Position numbers and translations under genes: made by a program | Notes under the pieces: generated by a model | What the model saw: only the letters and a program-made list of their open reading frames with translations | Told to the model about the DNA's origin: nothing | Database searches by the model: none | Shown here: positions 17,338 through 28,000 of the stretch, piece by piece | Numbering within the stretch: the stretch's first letter is position 1 | How the letters are laid out: the number at the start of each line of letters is the position of its first letter | DNA from: Bog-473 sp963741995 | GTDB taxonomy: Bacteria > Actinomycetota > Acidimicrobiia > Acidimicrobiales > RAAP-2 | Reading direction: 5' to 3' | Assembly (NCBI GenBank): GCA_963741995.1 | Contig: CAVUKI010000002.1 | Coordinates: 248,001-312,000 of the forward strand | DNA length: 64,000 nucleotides

Positions 17338-18507
17338 CTACCGGCCGCCACCCAGGGCGAGGCGTCGGTCCAGCGCCAGGCGGGCCCGGGCCCGTGCTTC
17401 GGCGTCGGCCGCCAGCACGGCGTCGACTTCGTCCACCTGGTCGTCCACCCACCCCGCCATGGTCTCGGCCACCACGTCGGCGATGCCGCCCCACGGCAGG
17501 GCGTTGCCCAGGAAGGCCTCGACGGCGACCTCGTTGGCCGCGCTGAGCCAGGCCGGGGCCGAGCCCCCGGACCGGCCCGCCTGGTAGGCCAGGTCGATGC
17601 AGCCGAAGACGGCACGGTCGGGTGGCTCGAAGGTCAGGCTCTGCGTGCCGGACCAGTCGAGGGCCCCGAACGGCGTCGCCAGACGGTCGGGCCAGCCGAG
17701 GGCGTACCCGATGGGCAGGCGCATGTCGGGGTTCGACAACTGGGCCAGCGTCGACCCGTCCCGCAGCTCCACCATGGAATGCACGATCGACTGCGGGTGC
17801 ACGACGATGTCGATCCGGTCGTACCCGATGCCGAAGAGCTCGTGGGCCTCAATCACCTCGAGGCCCTTGTTCATGAGGGTCGAGGAGTCGATGGTGATCT
17901 TCGGCCCCATCGACCAGGTCGGGTGGGCCAACGCCTCGGCCACCGTGACGGCGCGCAGCCGCTCGGCCGACCAACCGCGGAAGGGGCCGCCCGAGGCGGT
18001 GAGCAGGAGCCGGGCCACGTCGGTGCCCGCGTGCACCGCGGCCAGGCACTGGTGCACGGCGCAGTGCTCGGAGTCGACCGGGACGATCTCCGCCCCGGGG
18101 GTGCGGCGGGCCTTCTGCACGACGGGCGCGCCGGCGATCAGCGACTCCTTGTTGGCCAGCGCCAGCCGCTTGCCGGATTCGAGCGCGGCCATCGTCACCG
18201 GCAGTCCGGCGAAGCCCACCACCGCGTTCAGCACGACGTCGGCACTCTGCGCCGCGGCGACCATGCCTTCCTCCCCGACCACGACCTCGGTGCCGGCCGG
18301 CACGCCGTCGCGCACCTCGCGGTAGAAGCCGGGGTCGCCGATCACGACGAGCGCAGGACCGAAGGCCGCGGCCTGGGCCAGGAGCTCATGGACGGAGCGC
18401 TGGGCCGCCAGCGCGTGCACGCGGAAGCGCTCGGGCTCCGTGCGGATGACGTCGAGCGCCTGGGTACCGACGGACCCGGTGGAGCCCATCAGGCTGACCG
18501 TGCGCAC
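17338..18507 (-). CDS. dxr: 1-deoxy-D-xylulose-5-phosphate reductoisomerase
   Basis: Second step of the MEP pathway, DXP to MEP with NADPH and a divalent metal. The 389 residues show the N-terminal nucleotide motif SLMGSTGSVGTQAL, the metal-binding IVPVDSEHCAVHQCL region, LLTASGGPFRGW, and MGPKITIDSSTLMNKGLEVIEAHELF. GTG start at 18507, 11 nt after cdsA. It works with the ispG gene two positions downstream. Confidence 0.97.
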   Translation of the reverse strand: MRTVSLMGSTGSVGTQALDVIRTEPERFRVHALAAQRSVHELLAQAAAFGPALVVIGDPGFYREVRDGVPAGTEVVVGEEGMVAAAQSADVVLNAVVGFAGLPVTMAALESGKRLALANKESLIAGAPVVQKARRTPGAEIVPVDSEHCAVHQCLAAVHAGTDVARLLLTASGGPFRGWSAERLRAVTVAEALAHPTWSMGPKITIDSSTLMNKGLEVIEAHELFGIGYDRIDIVVHPQSIVHSMVELRDGSTLAQLSNPDMRLPIGYALGWPDRLATPFGALDWSGTQSLTFEPPDRAVFGCIDLAYQAGRSGGSAPAWLSAANEVAVEAFLGNALPWGGIADVVAETMAGWVDDQVDEVDAVLAADAEARARARLALDRRLALGGGR

Positions 18508-18518
18508 GAGCGGTCAGC

Positions 18519-20093
<1,575 letters not shown>

Positions 20094-20103
20094 GGCTCGC
20101 TCC

Positions 20104-20673
20104 TCAGACCTGCAGCAGCTCTTGCTCTTTGTGGGCAAGCAGTTGATCGATCGCTGCCACCTGTTCCTGGGTGATCTTCTCGAGGTCCTTCTCGACCCGC
20201 TCGAGCTCGTCGGTCGAGAGGTCACCGTCCTTCTGCAACGCCTCGAGCTCGTGCCGGCCCGCCCTGCGCAGGTTGCGCACCGCCACTTTCCCCTCCTCGG
20301 CCTTGTGCCGGACGACCTTCACCAGCTCCTTGCGCCTCTCTTCTGTCAACGGTGGAAAGGCCAGTCGGATCACGGTCCCGTCATTGGTGGGATTGATTCC
20401 CAGGTCGGAACCCATGATGGCCTTTTCGATCGCCCCGAGCGAGCCCTTGTCGTAGGGCGAGATGACCAGGAGCATGGCATCGGGGACGCTGAAGCCGGCC
20501 AGCTGGCGCAGCGGTGTCGGCGTGCCGTAGTAGTCCACCATCAGTGGCTCGAGCAGGGCCGAGGAGGCGCGGCCGGTGCGCACGTTGCTCATCTCGTGGC
20601 GGACGTGATCGATGGCCTTGGCCATCTTGTCCCTGGTGTCTTCCTTGACCAGGGCGGAGAGGTCGTCGTCCAT
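20104..20673 (-). CDS. frr: Ribosome recycling factor
   Basis: Splits post-termination ribosomes together with EF-G. The 189 residues match the family throughout: VRTGRASSALLEPLMVDYYG, the INPTNDGTVIRLAFPPLTEERRKELVK loop and the C-terminal helix. ATG at 20673 overlaps the pyrH stop by one base. The pyrH-frr-cdsA order is widely conserved. Confidence 0.98.
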   Translation of the reverse strand: MDDDLSALVKEDTRDKMAKAIDHVRHEMSNVRTGRASSALLEPLMVDYYGTPTPLRQLAGFSVPDAMLLVISPYDKGSLGAIEKAIMGSDLGINPTNDGTVIRLAFPPLTEERRKELVKVVRHKAEEGKVAVRNLRRAGRHELEALQKDGDLSTDELERVEKDLEKITQEQVAAIDQLLAHKEQELLQV

Positions 20674-21392
20674 CAGCGGACCAGCGTACCGATCTCTTCA
20701 CCGCTGAGGGCACGAGGAATGTTGCCGGGGGCCATCAGGTCGAAGACCCGGATCGGCAGGTCGTTGTCCTTGCAGAAGGTGATGGCGGTGAGATCCATCA
20801 CCCGCAGGTCCTTGTTGATGACCTCCATGAAGGAGATCTCCTCGTAGCGGGTGGCCGTCGGATCGAGCTTGGGGTCGGCGCTGTAGACGCCGTCCACCCC
20901 CGAGTGGGTGCCCTTGCAGAGCAGCTCGGCCCCGATTTCGGCGGCCCGCAGTGCCGCCGGGGTGTCCGTGGTGAAGAAGGGGTTCCCCATGCCGGCGGCG
21001 AAGACCACGATGCGGCCCTTCTCGAGGTGGCGGATGGCCCGGCGCCGGATATACGGCTCGGCCACCTCGGCCATGGAGAGGGCGCTCAGCACCCGGGTCG
21101 GCTGGTCCTGTTGCTCGAGCGCATCTTGGAGGGCCAGGGCGTTGATCACCGTGCCGAGCATGCCCATGGTGTCCGAGGTGGCGCGGTCCATGCCGCCGCT
21201 CTCCCCCGTCGTGCCACGCCAGATGTTGCCGCCGCCGACCACGACGGCGAGCTCGAGCCCGCCGCCGTCCATGGCGCGCGCCATCTCCTTGGCCATGCGC
21301 TCCACGGTGGCAGCATCGATGGTCTCGTCCGACGCGGCGGAGGCCAGAGCCTCCCCCGACATCTTCAGCACGATCCGACGCGGTTCTCCCAC
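20673..21392 (-). CDS. pyrH: UMP kinase
   Basis: Phosphorylates UMP to UDP; amino-acid-kinase fold. The 239 residues have RIVLKMSGEAL at the N-terminus, VVVGGGNIWRG, DTMGMLGTVINALALQ, VFAAGMGNPFFTTDTPAALRA and DGVYSADPK. GTG start at 21392, 12 nt after tsf. Confidence 0.98.
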   Translation of the reverse strand: MGEPRRIVLKMSGEALASAASDETIDAATVERMAKEMARAMDGGGLELAVVVGGGNIWRGTTGESGGMDRATSDTMGMLGTVINALALQDALEQQDQPTRVLSALSMAEVAEPYIRRRAIRHLEKGRIVVFAAGMGNPFFTTDTPAALRAAEIGAELLCKGTHSGVDGVYSADPKLDPTATRYEEISFMEVINKDLRVMDLTAITFCKDNDLPIRVFDLMAPGNIPRALSGEEIGTLVR

Positions 21393-21404
21393 GGGCAGCA
21401 GCGC

Positions 21405-22199
21405 TCAGGCGCCGATGACGACCTGTGCGAACGACACGATCCGGGCCGAACCGAGCATGCCCGCGATCGTCTGCTTCTCGTCCCGCACGTAGGCCTGGTC
21501 CAACAGGACGCGCTCCTTGTACCAGCCGGTCATGCGACCCTCGATGATCTTCTCCATGGCGGCCTCGGGCTTGCCCTCGTTGCGCGAGATGGTGGTCAGT
21601 GTTTCCCGTTCGGCCGCCACGTCGGCCCCGGGGACCTCGTCGCGGCTCAGGTAGGTCGGCTTGGTGAAGGCGATGTGCACTGCGATGTCGTGCGCGAGCT
21701 CGTCGGTGCCGCCCTCGATCACCACGGCCACGGCGTTGACACCGCGTCCGGCCTGCAGGTGCAAGTAGGTGTCGAGGATCTGGCCGGGCGCGGCCACGAG
21801 GCGACGGACCCGTCCGACCGAGATGTTCTCCTTGAGCGTCGAGCGCAGGCCGTCGATGGCGTCGTCGAGCTCCGACACGGCGTCCTCGCCCTTGGCAGCC
21901 ACCAAGGCAGCGAGCTCGTCGGTCAGCTGCACGAACTCGTCGGCCTTGGCCACGAAGTCCGTCTCGCAGCGCAGCTCGACTACGGCGGCGGCGTCACCGG
22001 AAACAGCCACGGCGGCGGCGCCCTCGGAGGCCTCACGGTCGCTGCGCTTGGCGGCGCCGGCCAGGCCCCTCTCCCGGAGCAGCTTGGCGGCCTCCTCGAT
22101 GTCGCCGCCCGTTTCCTCCAGCGCGTTCCGGCAGTCCAGGATGCCGGCGCCGGTCATCTGGCGCAGCGTCGACACGTCCTTGGCGGTGTAGCTGGCCAC
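21405..22199 (-). CDS. tsf: Elongation factor Ts
   Basis: Nucleotide exchange factor for EF-Tu. The 264 residues begin with a UBA-like domain, VSTLRQMTGAGILDCRNALEETGGD, followed by ELRCETDFVAK and the paired core subdomains. The start is GTG at 22199, 2 nt after the rpsB stop; the frame is open further upstream only in overlap with rpsB. Confidence 0.97.
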   Translation of the reverse strand: MASYTAKDVSTLRQMTGAGILDCRNALEETGGDIEEAAKLLRERGLAGAAKRSDREASEGAAAVAVSGDAAAVVELRCETDFVAKADEFVQLTDELAALVAAKGEDAVSELDDAIDGLRSTLKENISVGRVRRLVAAPGQILDTYLHLQAGRGVNAVAVVIEGGTDELAHDIAVHIAFTKPTYLSRDEVPGADVAAERETLTTISRNEGKPEAAMEKIIEGRMTGWYKERVLLDQAYVRDEKQTIAGMLGSARIVSFAQVVIGA

Positions 22200-22201
22200 G
22201 A

Positions 22202-23101
22202 TCAGGCCACCTCGACCGGCTCGGGGGTGGCCGCCGGCGCCGCCGGGGCGGGTGCGGCAGGGGCGGGTGCAACCGGTGCGGCGGGAGCGGGGGCAGCTGC
22301 GGCCGGAGGAGCCGGAACGGCAGCAGCAGCTGCGGCTGCCTGGGCCCGGCGGGGCCGCGGGGCCGATGACGGGCCGGTCTCTTCGGGGGCCGGGGGGGCG
22401 ATTTTGCGGCGGTGCTCGGCGATGAAACGGCCTTCCACGACGGCGTCGGCGATGACGCGGCACATGAGCGAACCCGAGCGGATGGCGTCGTCGTTGCCGG
22501 GGATCACGTAGTCGATGACGTCGGGATCGCAGTTGGTGTCGACGACCGCCACCACCGGGAGCCCGAGCTTGCGGGCCTCGGTCACCGCGATGTGCTCCTT
22601 CTTGGTGTCGATGACGAACACCGCGTTGGGGAGCCGCTCGAGGTTGGCGATGCCGCCGAGGTTGCGGCTCAGCTTCTCGAGCTCTCGGGTGTGCTGCAGC
22701 GCCTCCCGCTTGGGCATGCCCTCGAAGTCGCCGGCGGCCTGCATGGTCCGCAGCTCCTGCATGCGCTTGACCCGGCCCGACACCGTCGCGAAGTTGGTCA
22801 GCATGCCCCCCAGCCAACGCTGGTTGACGAAGGGCATGTTGCAGGCCTCGGCGTACTCGGCCACGGGACCCTGGGTCTGCTTCTTCGTCCCTACGAACAG
22901 GATCGTGCCGCCGTCGGCCACGAGGTCCCGCACGAAGGAGTAGGCGGACTCGACGCCGGTCAGCGTCTTTCGCAGGTCGATGAGATAGATCCCGTTGCGC
23001 TCGCCAAGAATGAAGCGCTTCATCTTCGGGTTCCATCGCCGCGTCTGGTGGCCGAAGTGGACTCCGGCTTCCAGAAGCTGTCGCATGGAAACGACGGCCA
23101 T
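22202..23101 (-). CDS. rpsB: 30S ribosomal protein S2
   Basis: The 299 residues include LEAGVHFGHQTRRWNPKMKRFI, WLGGMLTNFATV and PDVIDYVIPGNDDAIRS. After the conserved core there is an Ala/Pro-rich C-terminal extension of about 60 residues ending in a PEPVEVA sequence. ATG at 23101 has a strong GGAGGAACATCACT-ATG ribosome-binding site, which fixes the start despite an open frame upstream. A 156-nt leader precedes it. Confidence 0.98.
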   Translation of the reverse strand: MAVVSMRQLLEAGVHFGHQTRRWNPKMKRFILGERNGIYLIDLRKTLTGVESAYSFVRDLVADGGTILFVGTKKQTQGPVAEYAEACNMPFVNQRWLGGMLTNFATVSGRVKRMQELRTMQAAGDFEGMPKREALQHTRELEKLSRNLGGIANLERLPNAVFVIDTKKEHIAVTEARKLGLPVVAVVDTNCDPDVIDYVIPGNDDAIRSGSLMCRVIADAVVEGRFIAEHRRKIAPPAPEETGPSSAPRPRRAQAAAAAAAVPAPPAAAAPAPAAPVAPAPAAPAPAAPAATPEPVEVA

Positions 23102-23195
23102 AGTGATGTTCCTCCAGTCGGTTGCTCCCCTGGCGCAGCGCCGCCTGATGGCGACGACCGTGGAACGCGCGCAGGTGATGTTGGTCGGTACTGCC

Positions 23196-23213
23196 GCCCA
23201 CCCCCTGGTGGGC
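23196..23213 (-). promoter_or_regulatory. Hairpin in the rpsB leader
   Basis: Perfect 7-bp stem gcccacc / ggtgggc with a 4-nt loop, lying in the untranslated region between xerC and rpsB. It could be part of a ribosomal-protein leader that binds S2, or a weak terminator for xerC; there is no U-run. Confidence 0.3.
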
Positions 23214-23257
23214 CGGACCATGCTAGCTGCTCAGCGGGCCTTCAGGGTCGGCGGACC

Positions 23258-24118
23258 TCAGGCCCGGGGATGCGTCTCGCCGTAGACGGCGCGCAACCGT
23301 TCCTTGCTGACATGGGTGTAGATCTGCGTGGTGGCCAGGCTGGCGTGGCCCAGGAGCTCCTGGACGACCCGCAGATCGGCGCCTCCGTCGAGGAGGTGGG
23401 TGGCGTAGGTGTGACGCAGGGCGTGCGGGTGGGTCGGCGAGGCGGAACGGCGGTCGAGGATGCGCCGGACGTCCCGCGGGCCGAGCCGCGCCCCGCGGCG
23501 GTTCACGAAGGCCGCCTCGGGCGGGCCCTCCATCTCGTCCCGCCCGGCTTCCAGCCACGATCGCAGGGCGTCCACCGCCGCATCGTGCACCGGCACGCGT
23601 CGCTGCTTGCCACCCTTCCCGAGCACGGTCACCGTCCGGCCCCGCAGGTCGATGTCGGTGCGGTCGAGGCCGCAGAGCTCCGACACGCGCAGCCCGGCCG
23701 CGTAGAGGAGCTCGAGGACGGCCAGGTCACGGCGGTCGACGGGTGTCCCGGTCGGCACGTCGAGCAGCGACGTCACCTCCCCGCTCGAGAGCACGCGGGG
23801 CAGGCGCCCGCCACCCGACGGGGCGCGCAGCGAGCGGGCCGGGTCGGAGTCGAGGCGACCCTGCCGGACCTGCCAGGAGAAGTAGCAGCGCAGTGCCGCC
23901 GCCTTGCGGGCGATGGTGGCCCGGGCCAGCTTCCGCGTCCCGAGGGACGCCAGATACCGCCGCAGGTGCATGCGGTCCACGCCGGCGGGACTGTCGACGT
24001 CGCTGCGGGACATCCACTCGGCGAAGGCGGCCACGTCGCTGCGGTACGCAGTCCGCGTTGCCTCGGCGCGGCCGCCCAGCCAGGCGGCAAACCCCGGCAG
24101 ATCCCAGTCGACCGACAC
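23258..24118 (-). CDS. xerC: Tyrosine recombinase XerC-type
   Basis: Site-specific recombinase for chromosome-dimer resolution at dif. The 286 residues have an N-terminal SAM-like core-binding domain and a C-terminal catalytic domain. The Arg is in AAGLRVSELCGL, then come the HALRHTYATHLL H-x-x-R box, LLGHASLATTQIYTHV and the nucleophilic Tyr in IYTH. I chose GTG at 24118: it gives a family-length protein and is preceded by TACCGT seven nt upstream, as at other leaderless starts here. Its place before rpsB-tsf matches other Actinobacteria. It is a housekeeping Xer protein, with no att site or phage gene nearby. Confidence 0.94.
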   Translation of the reverse strand: MSVDWDLPGFAAWLGGRAEATRTAYRSDVAAFAEWMSRSDVDSPAGVDRMHLRRYLASLGTRKLARATIARKAAALRCYFSWQVRQGRLDSDPARSLRAPSGGGRLPRVLSSGEVTSLLDVPTGTPVDRRDLAVLELLYAAGLRVSELCGLDRTDIDLRGRTVTVLGKGGKQRRVPVHDAAVDALRSWLEAGRDEMEGPPEAAFVNRRGARLGPRDVRRILDRRSASPTHPHALRHTYATHLLDGGADLRVVQELLGHASLATTQIYTHVSKERLRAVYGETHPRA

Positions 24119-24125
24119 GAAGGCA

Positions 24126-24131
24126 ACGGTA
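24126..24131 (-). promoter_or_regulatory. Candidate leaderless -10 for xerC
   Basis: TACCGT (TANNNT) on the minus strand, 7 nt before the GTG start, predicting transcription from or next to the start codon. Confidence 0.4.
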
Positions 24132-24159
24132 TCGCCCCCACGCAGGGGATCCTGGGCAC

Positions 24160-24165
24160 TAACGT
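24160..24165 (+). promoter_or_regulatory. Candidate -10 for the solute-binding protein operon
   Basis: TAACGT (TANNNT) in the 97-nt divergent region. It would give a leader of about 45 nt containing the GGAGG ribosome-binding site before the ATG at 24216. No clear -35. Confidence 0.3.
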
Positions 24166-24215
24166 CGCCCGGGAACCTTCGGGGGGTCCGGTGGGTTCGT
24201 TGAAATGGAGGACCG

Positions 24216-25877
24216 ATGGTCTCGAGATTTGATCGTCGCTCAGTGCTGTTGGGCGGCGCAGCCGCTGTGGCGGGCGTCGCGGGGGCCGGCGCGCTCGGAG
24301 TGGGGCTCGACGGCATCGCCGGCGCCACGACCAACGGTCCCGGCCGCAACGGGGTCAGCACCAAGACCCCCAAGAAGGGCGGCTCGCTCGTCTTCGGGGT
24401 GGACGCCGAGGAGTCGGGCTTCGACCCGACCCAGGCCCGCTTCGACGAGGTCGGGGTCATGTACGCCCGCACCGTCTTCGACCCGCTGACCATCATTCTG
24501 GCCAACGGGGACTGGGCGCCCTACCTGGCCCAATCCGTCGTGCCCAACGCCTCGTACACCTCATGGACCGTGACGTTGCGACCGAACCTCCTCTTCCACG
24601 ACGGCACGCCCTGCAACGGGGCCGCGCTGCTGACGAACTTCCAGGCCCAGGCCAAGTCGCTCCTGACCGGCGTCATCCTGAGCCCCACCCTCGTGTCCAT
24701 CGCCCAGACCGGCTCGCTGGCAGTGACGATCACCTTCAAGGCCCCCTGGGTCCCGTTCCCGTACTACCTGGCCGGCGGCATCGGCGGCCAGATCGCCTAC
24801 CTGGCGGCGCCGTCCATGCTGGCCAACCCCAACGGCACGTCCCATCCGGTCGGCACCGGGCCGTTCGTCTTCAAGGAATGGGTGCCCAACGACCACTTCA
24901 CGGCCACGGCCAACCCGAACTACTGGCGCAAGGGCATGCCGTACCTGTCACAGATCACCTACAAGCCGATCCCGGACGAGTCGGCGCGGGCGGAGGCGCT
25001 GAAGTCGGGCACCATCGACCTGATGATCACCGACACGCCGCAGATCATCACCCAGTTCAGGGGCAACAAGAGCTACTCGTACATCGACGACAGCACCCAT
25101 GTGGCCGGCGAGCCGGACATGAACTGCGTCCAGCTCAATTGCCTGGCCAAGCCGTTCAGCGACGCCAACGTGCGGCTGGCGGCGGCGATGGCGATCAACC
25201 GGAGCCAGTACGCCAAGGTCATCGACGAGGGGGTGCTCCCCGTGAGCAACGGCCTCTTCGTCCCCGGGTCCCCCTACTACTCGGCCACCAAGTACCCGGC
25301 CTACAACCCGAGCCAGGCGTCCAAGCTGGTGTCGGCGGCAGCCAAGACCAACGGCGGGCCCATCACGTTCTCGTACGGCTCGACCAACTCGCCGGCGGCC
25401 ATCCGGGCGGCCCAGTACCTGGAGCAGGCGTGGAAGCAGGTGGGCTTCCAGGTCAGCACGAACATCGTGCAGCAGAACGACACCATCAACAACGCGCTGG
25501 CCGGCAAGTACCAGGCCCTGGGCTGGCGGCAGTTCGGTGCCGTCGACCCCGACCTCAACTACATCTTCTGGAGCACGACCACCGTCAGCTCCGGCGCCCT
25601 GTCCATCAACATGGCCCGCAACGCCGACCCGCAGATTGAGAAGGCGCTGCTGGCCGGTCGCGCCAGCACGGAGAAGTCGGTGCGCGAGACCGCCTACCAG
25701 ACGGTCAACAAGCGCCTGGCCCTGGACCTCCCCTACCTCTGGACGGACCGGGCCGTCTGGGCCGTCATCGGTGACCCCACCGTGCAAAACTTCAACAACC
25801 CCTCCACGCCGCAGGGCCAGCCGGCCTTCGGCATGATCGGGGGCTCCATCTGGCCGACCCAGATCTGGATCAGCTGA
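24216..25877 (+). CDS. Tat-exported ABC-type solute-binding protein (family 5, peptide/nickel type)
   Basis: A 553-residue extracellular binding protein of the DppA/OppA family. The N-terminus has a twin-arginine signal (DRRSVLLGG at 6-14) and a hydrophobic stretch, but no lipobox cysteine. The mature part has the family features GGSLVFGVDAEESGFDP, WTVTLRPNLLFHDGTPCNGAALL, SHPVGTGPFVFKEW and NPNYWRKG. No permease or ATPase genes lie nearby. The next gene, a response regulator, begins 11 nt later, so the protein may act as a sensor input or scavenger rather than part of a complete transporter. ATG start with GGAGG 4 nt upstream. Confidence 0.92.
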   Translation: MVSRFDRRSVLLGGAAAVAGVAGAGALGVGLDGIAGATTNGPGRNGVSTKTPKKGGSLVFGVDAEESGFDPTQARFDEVGVMYARTVFDPLTIILANGDWAPYLAQSVVPNASYTSWTVTLRPNLLFHDGTPCNGAALLTNFQAQAKSLLTGVILSPTLVSIAQTGSLAVTITFKAPWVPFPYYLAGGIGGQIAYLAAPSMLANPNGTSHPVGTGPFVFKEWVPNDHFTATANPNYWRKGMPYLSQITYKPIPDESARAEALKSGTIDLMITDTPQIITQFRGNKSYSYIDDSTHVAGEPDMNCVQLNCLAKPFSDANVRLAAAMAINRSQYAKVIDEGVLPVSNGLFVPGSPYYSATKYPAYNPSQASKLVSAAAKTNGGPITFSYGSTNSPAAIRAAQYLEQAWKQVGFQVSTNIVQQNDTINNALAGKYQALGWRQFGAVDPDLNYIFWSTTTVSSGALSINMARNADPQIEKALLAGRASTEKSVRETAYQTVNKRLALDLPYLWTDRAVWAVIGDPTVQNFNNPSTPQGQPAFGMIGGSIWPTQIWIS

Positions 25878-25888
25878 GCTGGAGGCAG

Positions 25889-26572
25889 ATGAGCGGGCGC
25901 ATTCTGGTCGTCGAGGACGATGAGCGCATCAGATCCTCCATGCGTCTCGCCCTGGAGGGCGAAGGCTACGAGGTAAGGGACGCCGCCAGCGGCGAAGAAG
26001 GTCTCGACATGTTCGCCGAGGCTCCACCCGACGTCGCGCTCATCGACCTCATGCTGCCCGGCATGGACGGCTTCGAGTGCTGTCGCGCCCTGCGGAAGAG
26101 CAGCGCCGTGCCGATCATCATCGTGACGGCGCGCGCGGACACCCATGATGTCGTGGCCGGCCTGGAGGCGGGGGCCGACGACTACGTCACCAAGCCGTTC
26201 GTCGCCAAGGAGCTGGCCGCCCGCATCCGCGCCCTGTTACGCCGAGCCCGGCCGGCGGAGGACGAGCCCGGCGCGCTGACCTTCGGCGACCTCCAACTGC
26301 TGCCCGAGCAGGGGGTGCTGCGGCGCCTCAACGGTGAGGAGGTGCACTGCACCCGGACCGAGTTCCGCCTGCTGTGCGAGCTGGCGGCGAGCCCCAACAA
26401 GGTGCTCAGCCGCGAGCAGCTGCTCGACCGGGTCTGGGGCTACGACTACTTCGGCGACGGGCGCCTGGTCGACGTGCACATCCGGCGCCTGCGCACCAAG
26501 GTCGAGGTGGATCCGGCGGTGCCCCAGCACATACTCACCGTGAGGGGCATGGGCTACAAGCTGGTGCCCTGA
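25889..26572 (+). CDS. OmpR/PhoB-family response regulator
   Basis: A 227-residue DNA-binding response regulator. The receiver domain has the acidic pair at residues 10-11, phospho-acceptor Asp53 (ALIDLMLPGMDGF) and the conserved Lys of DDYVTKPF. The C-terminal winged helix has TEFRLLCELAASPNKVLSREQLLDRVWGYDYFGDGRLVDVHIRRLR. The sequence resembles MtrA/PrrA/MprA types. ATG preceded by GGAGG. It ends 1 nt before the kinase gene. Confidence 0.95.
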   Translation: MSGRILVVEDDERIRSSMRLALEGEGYEVRDAASGEEGLDMFAEAPPDVALIDLMLPGMDGFECCRALRKSSAVPIIIVTARADTHDVVAGLEAGADDYVTKPFVAKELAARIRALLRRARPAEDEPGALTFGDLQLLPEQGVLRRLNGEEVHCTRTEFRLLCELAASPNKVLSREQLLDRVWGYDYFGDGRLVDVHIRRLRTKVEVDPAVPQHILTVRGMGYKLVP

Positions 26573-26573
26573 C

Positions 26574-28000
26574 GTGAAGCTGGGCATCGGCGCCCGCATC
26601 ACGGCCGTCTTCGGGCTCGGGGCGCTGATCCTCTCCATCCTGATGGGTGGGCTGTCGTACTTCACGGTGCGCCACTTCCTTGTGGCGGGCCGGGAGTCGG
26701 CAGCGCAGCATCAGACCTTCACGAACGCCAACCTGGTGCGGACCTCGTTGCAGTCGGGCAACACCGCCTACGTGGGACTGCTCAACGACATTGATGCGGG
26801 AACGGATGCACACTCCGTCCTCTTTCACGGCTCCAAGACCTACGACGCATCCCTCACCGTCACCGCGTCCTCCATCCCGGCCGAGCTGCGCGACGTGGTC
26901 CTGGGCGGCACGGCGGCCACGCAGACGTACCGCACCCCGGGGGGAACGGCCGAGATCGTGGTCGGGGTCCCGGTCCCATCCGTGCGTGCGGACTACTTCG
27001 ACGTGTTCGACCTGTCCGACCTCGACCACACGCTGCGCGTACTCGCGCTGGCGCTGTTCGTGGCCGGCGGCATCACCACCCTTCTGGGGATCGCTCTCGG
27101 CCGCTTCGCGAGCACGCGCTCGCTGCGACCGTTGGCCGTCGTGTCACGAGCGGCGGGCGCCATCGCCGGCGGCGACCTCGACACCCGGCTGGACGCCGAG
27201 GCCGCCGATCCCGACCTCGAGGGCTTCACCCTCTCGTTCAACGCCATGGTCGACCAACTGCAGGAGCGCATTGAGCACGAGGCGCGCTTCAACTCCGACG
27301 TGAGCCACGAGCTCCGCTCCCCCTGACGACCCTGGCCGCCTCGGTCGAGGTGCTCGAGGCCGACCGCGACGACCTCCCCGTGCGCTCGCAGCGCGCCCTC
27401 CAGTTGCTCAGCGACGACCTGCAACGCTTTCAGCGCATGGTCGCCGACCTGCTCGAGATGTCGCGGGCCGACGCCGGCTCGGTGGACGTCTTCCTGGAGG
27501 AGGTGCGCGTGGCCGAGCTGGTCCAGCGCTCCGTGGAGGCCGGGTTCGCCCACATGGACGGCCACGGCAACGTCACGCCGCCAACGGTGCTGATCGACCC
27601 CGCCGTGCAATCCTGGCGCGTCGGAGTGGACAAGCGCCGTTTCGAGCGGGTCATGGTGAACTTGTTGGAGAACGCGGACCACTACGGGGGCGGCGCCACC
27701 ACCGTCGGCGTCGACGCGGTGCCGGATGACAGTGGGCTGGTCGAGGTGACGGTGGACGACGCGGGCCCGGGCATCGAGCCACGGGAGCGCAGCAAAGTCT
27801 TCGATCGCTTCTATCGCGGCTCGGAGTCGGGCCGGCGCGGCACCGGGACCGGGACCGGGCTGGGACTGGCCCTCGTGGCCGAGCACATGCGGGTCATGCG
27901 CGGCGCGGTCCGCGTCGAATCCTCCCCCGCAGGGGGCGCCCGGATCGTCCTGACGCTGCCCGCGCTCGTCCTGGACGACGACCCCGAGGACGAGCAGTGA
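26574..28000 (+). CDS. Membrane sensor histidine kinase (apparent single-base frameshift)
   Basis: Partner kinase of the preceding regulator. The first part has a helix near residues 10-34, an extracellular sensor region, a second helix near 160-180, a HAMP domain, and the dimerisation box VSHELRSP ending in a premature TGA. The second part, in another frame, continues LTTLAASVEVLEAD, then N box VNLLENADHY, G1 DDAGPGIEPRERSKVFDRFYRG and G2 GTGTGLGLALV. The junction is a run of five C (27319-27323); a sixth C gives SHELRSPLTTLAASVEV, the standard family sequence, and a product of about 475 residues. A sequencing deletion is likelier than a split kinase. The stop overlaps the next gene (GTGA). 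Confidence 0.88.

Noticed and set aside
23258..24118. xerC as a sign of an integrated element
   Set aside because: It is next to rpsB-tsf as in other Actinobacteria, and no att repeats, phage or plasmid genes are nearby; a housekeeping Xer recombinase fits best.
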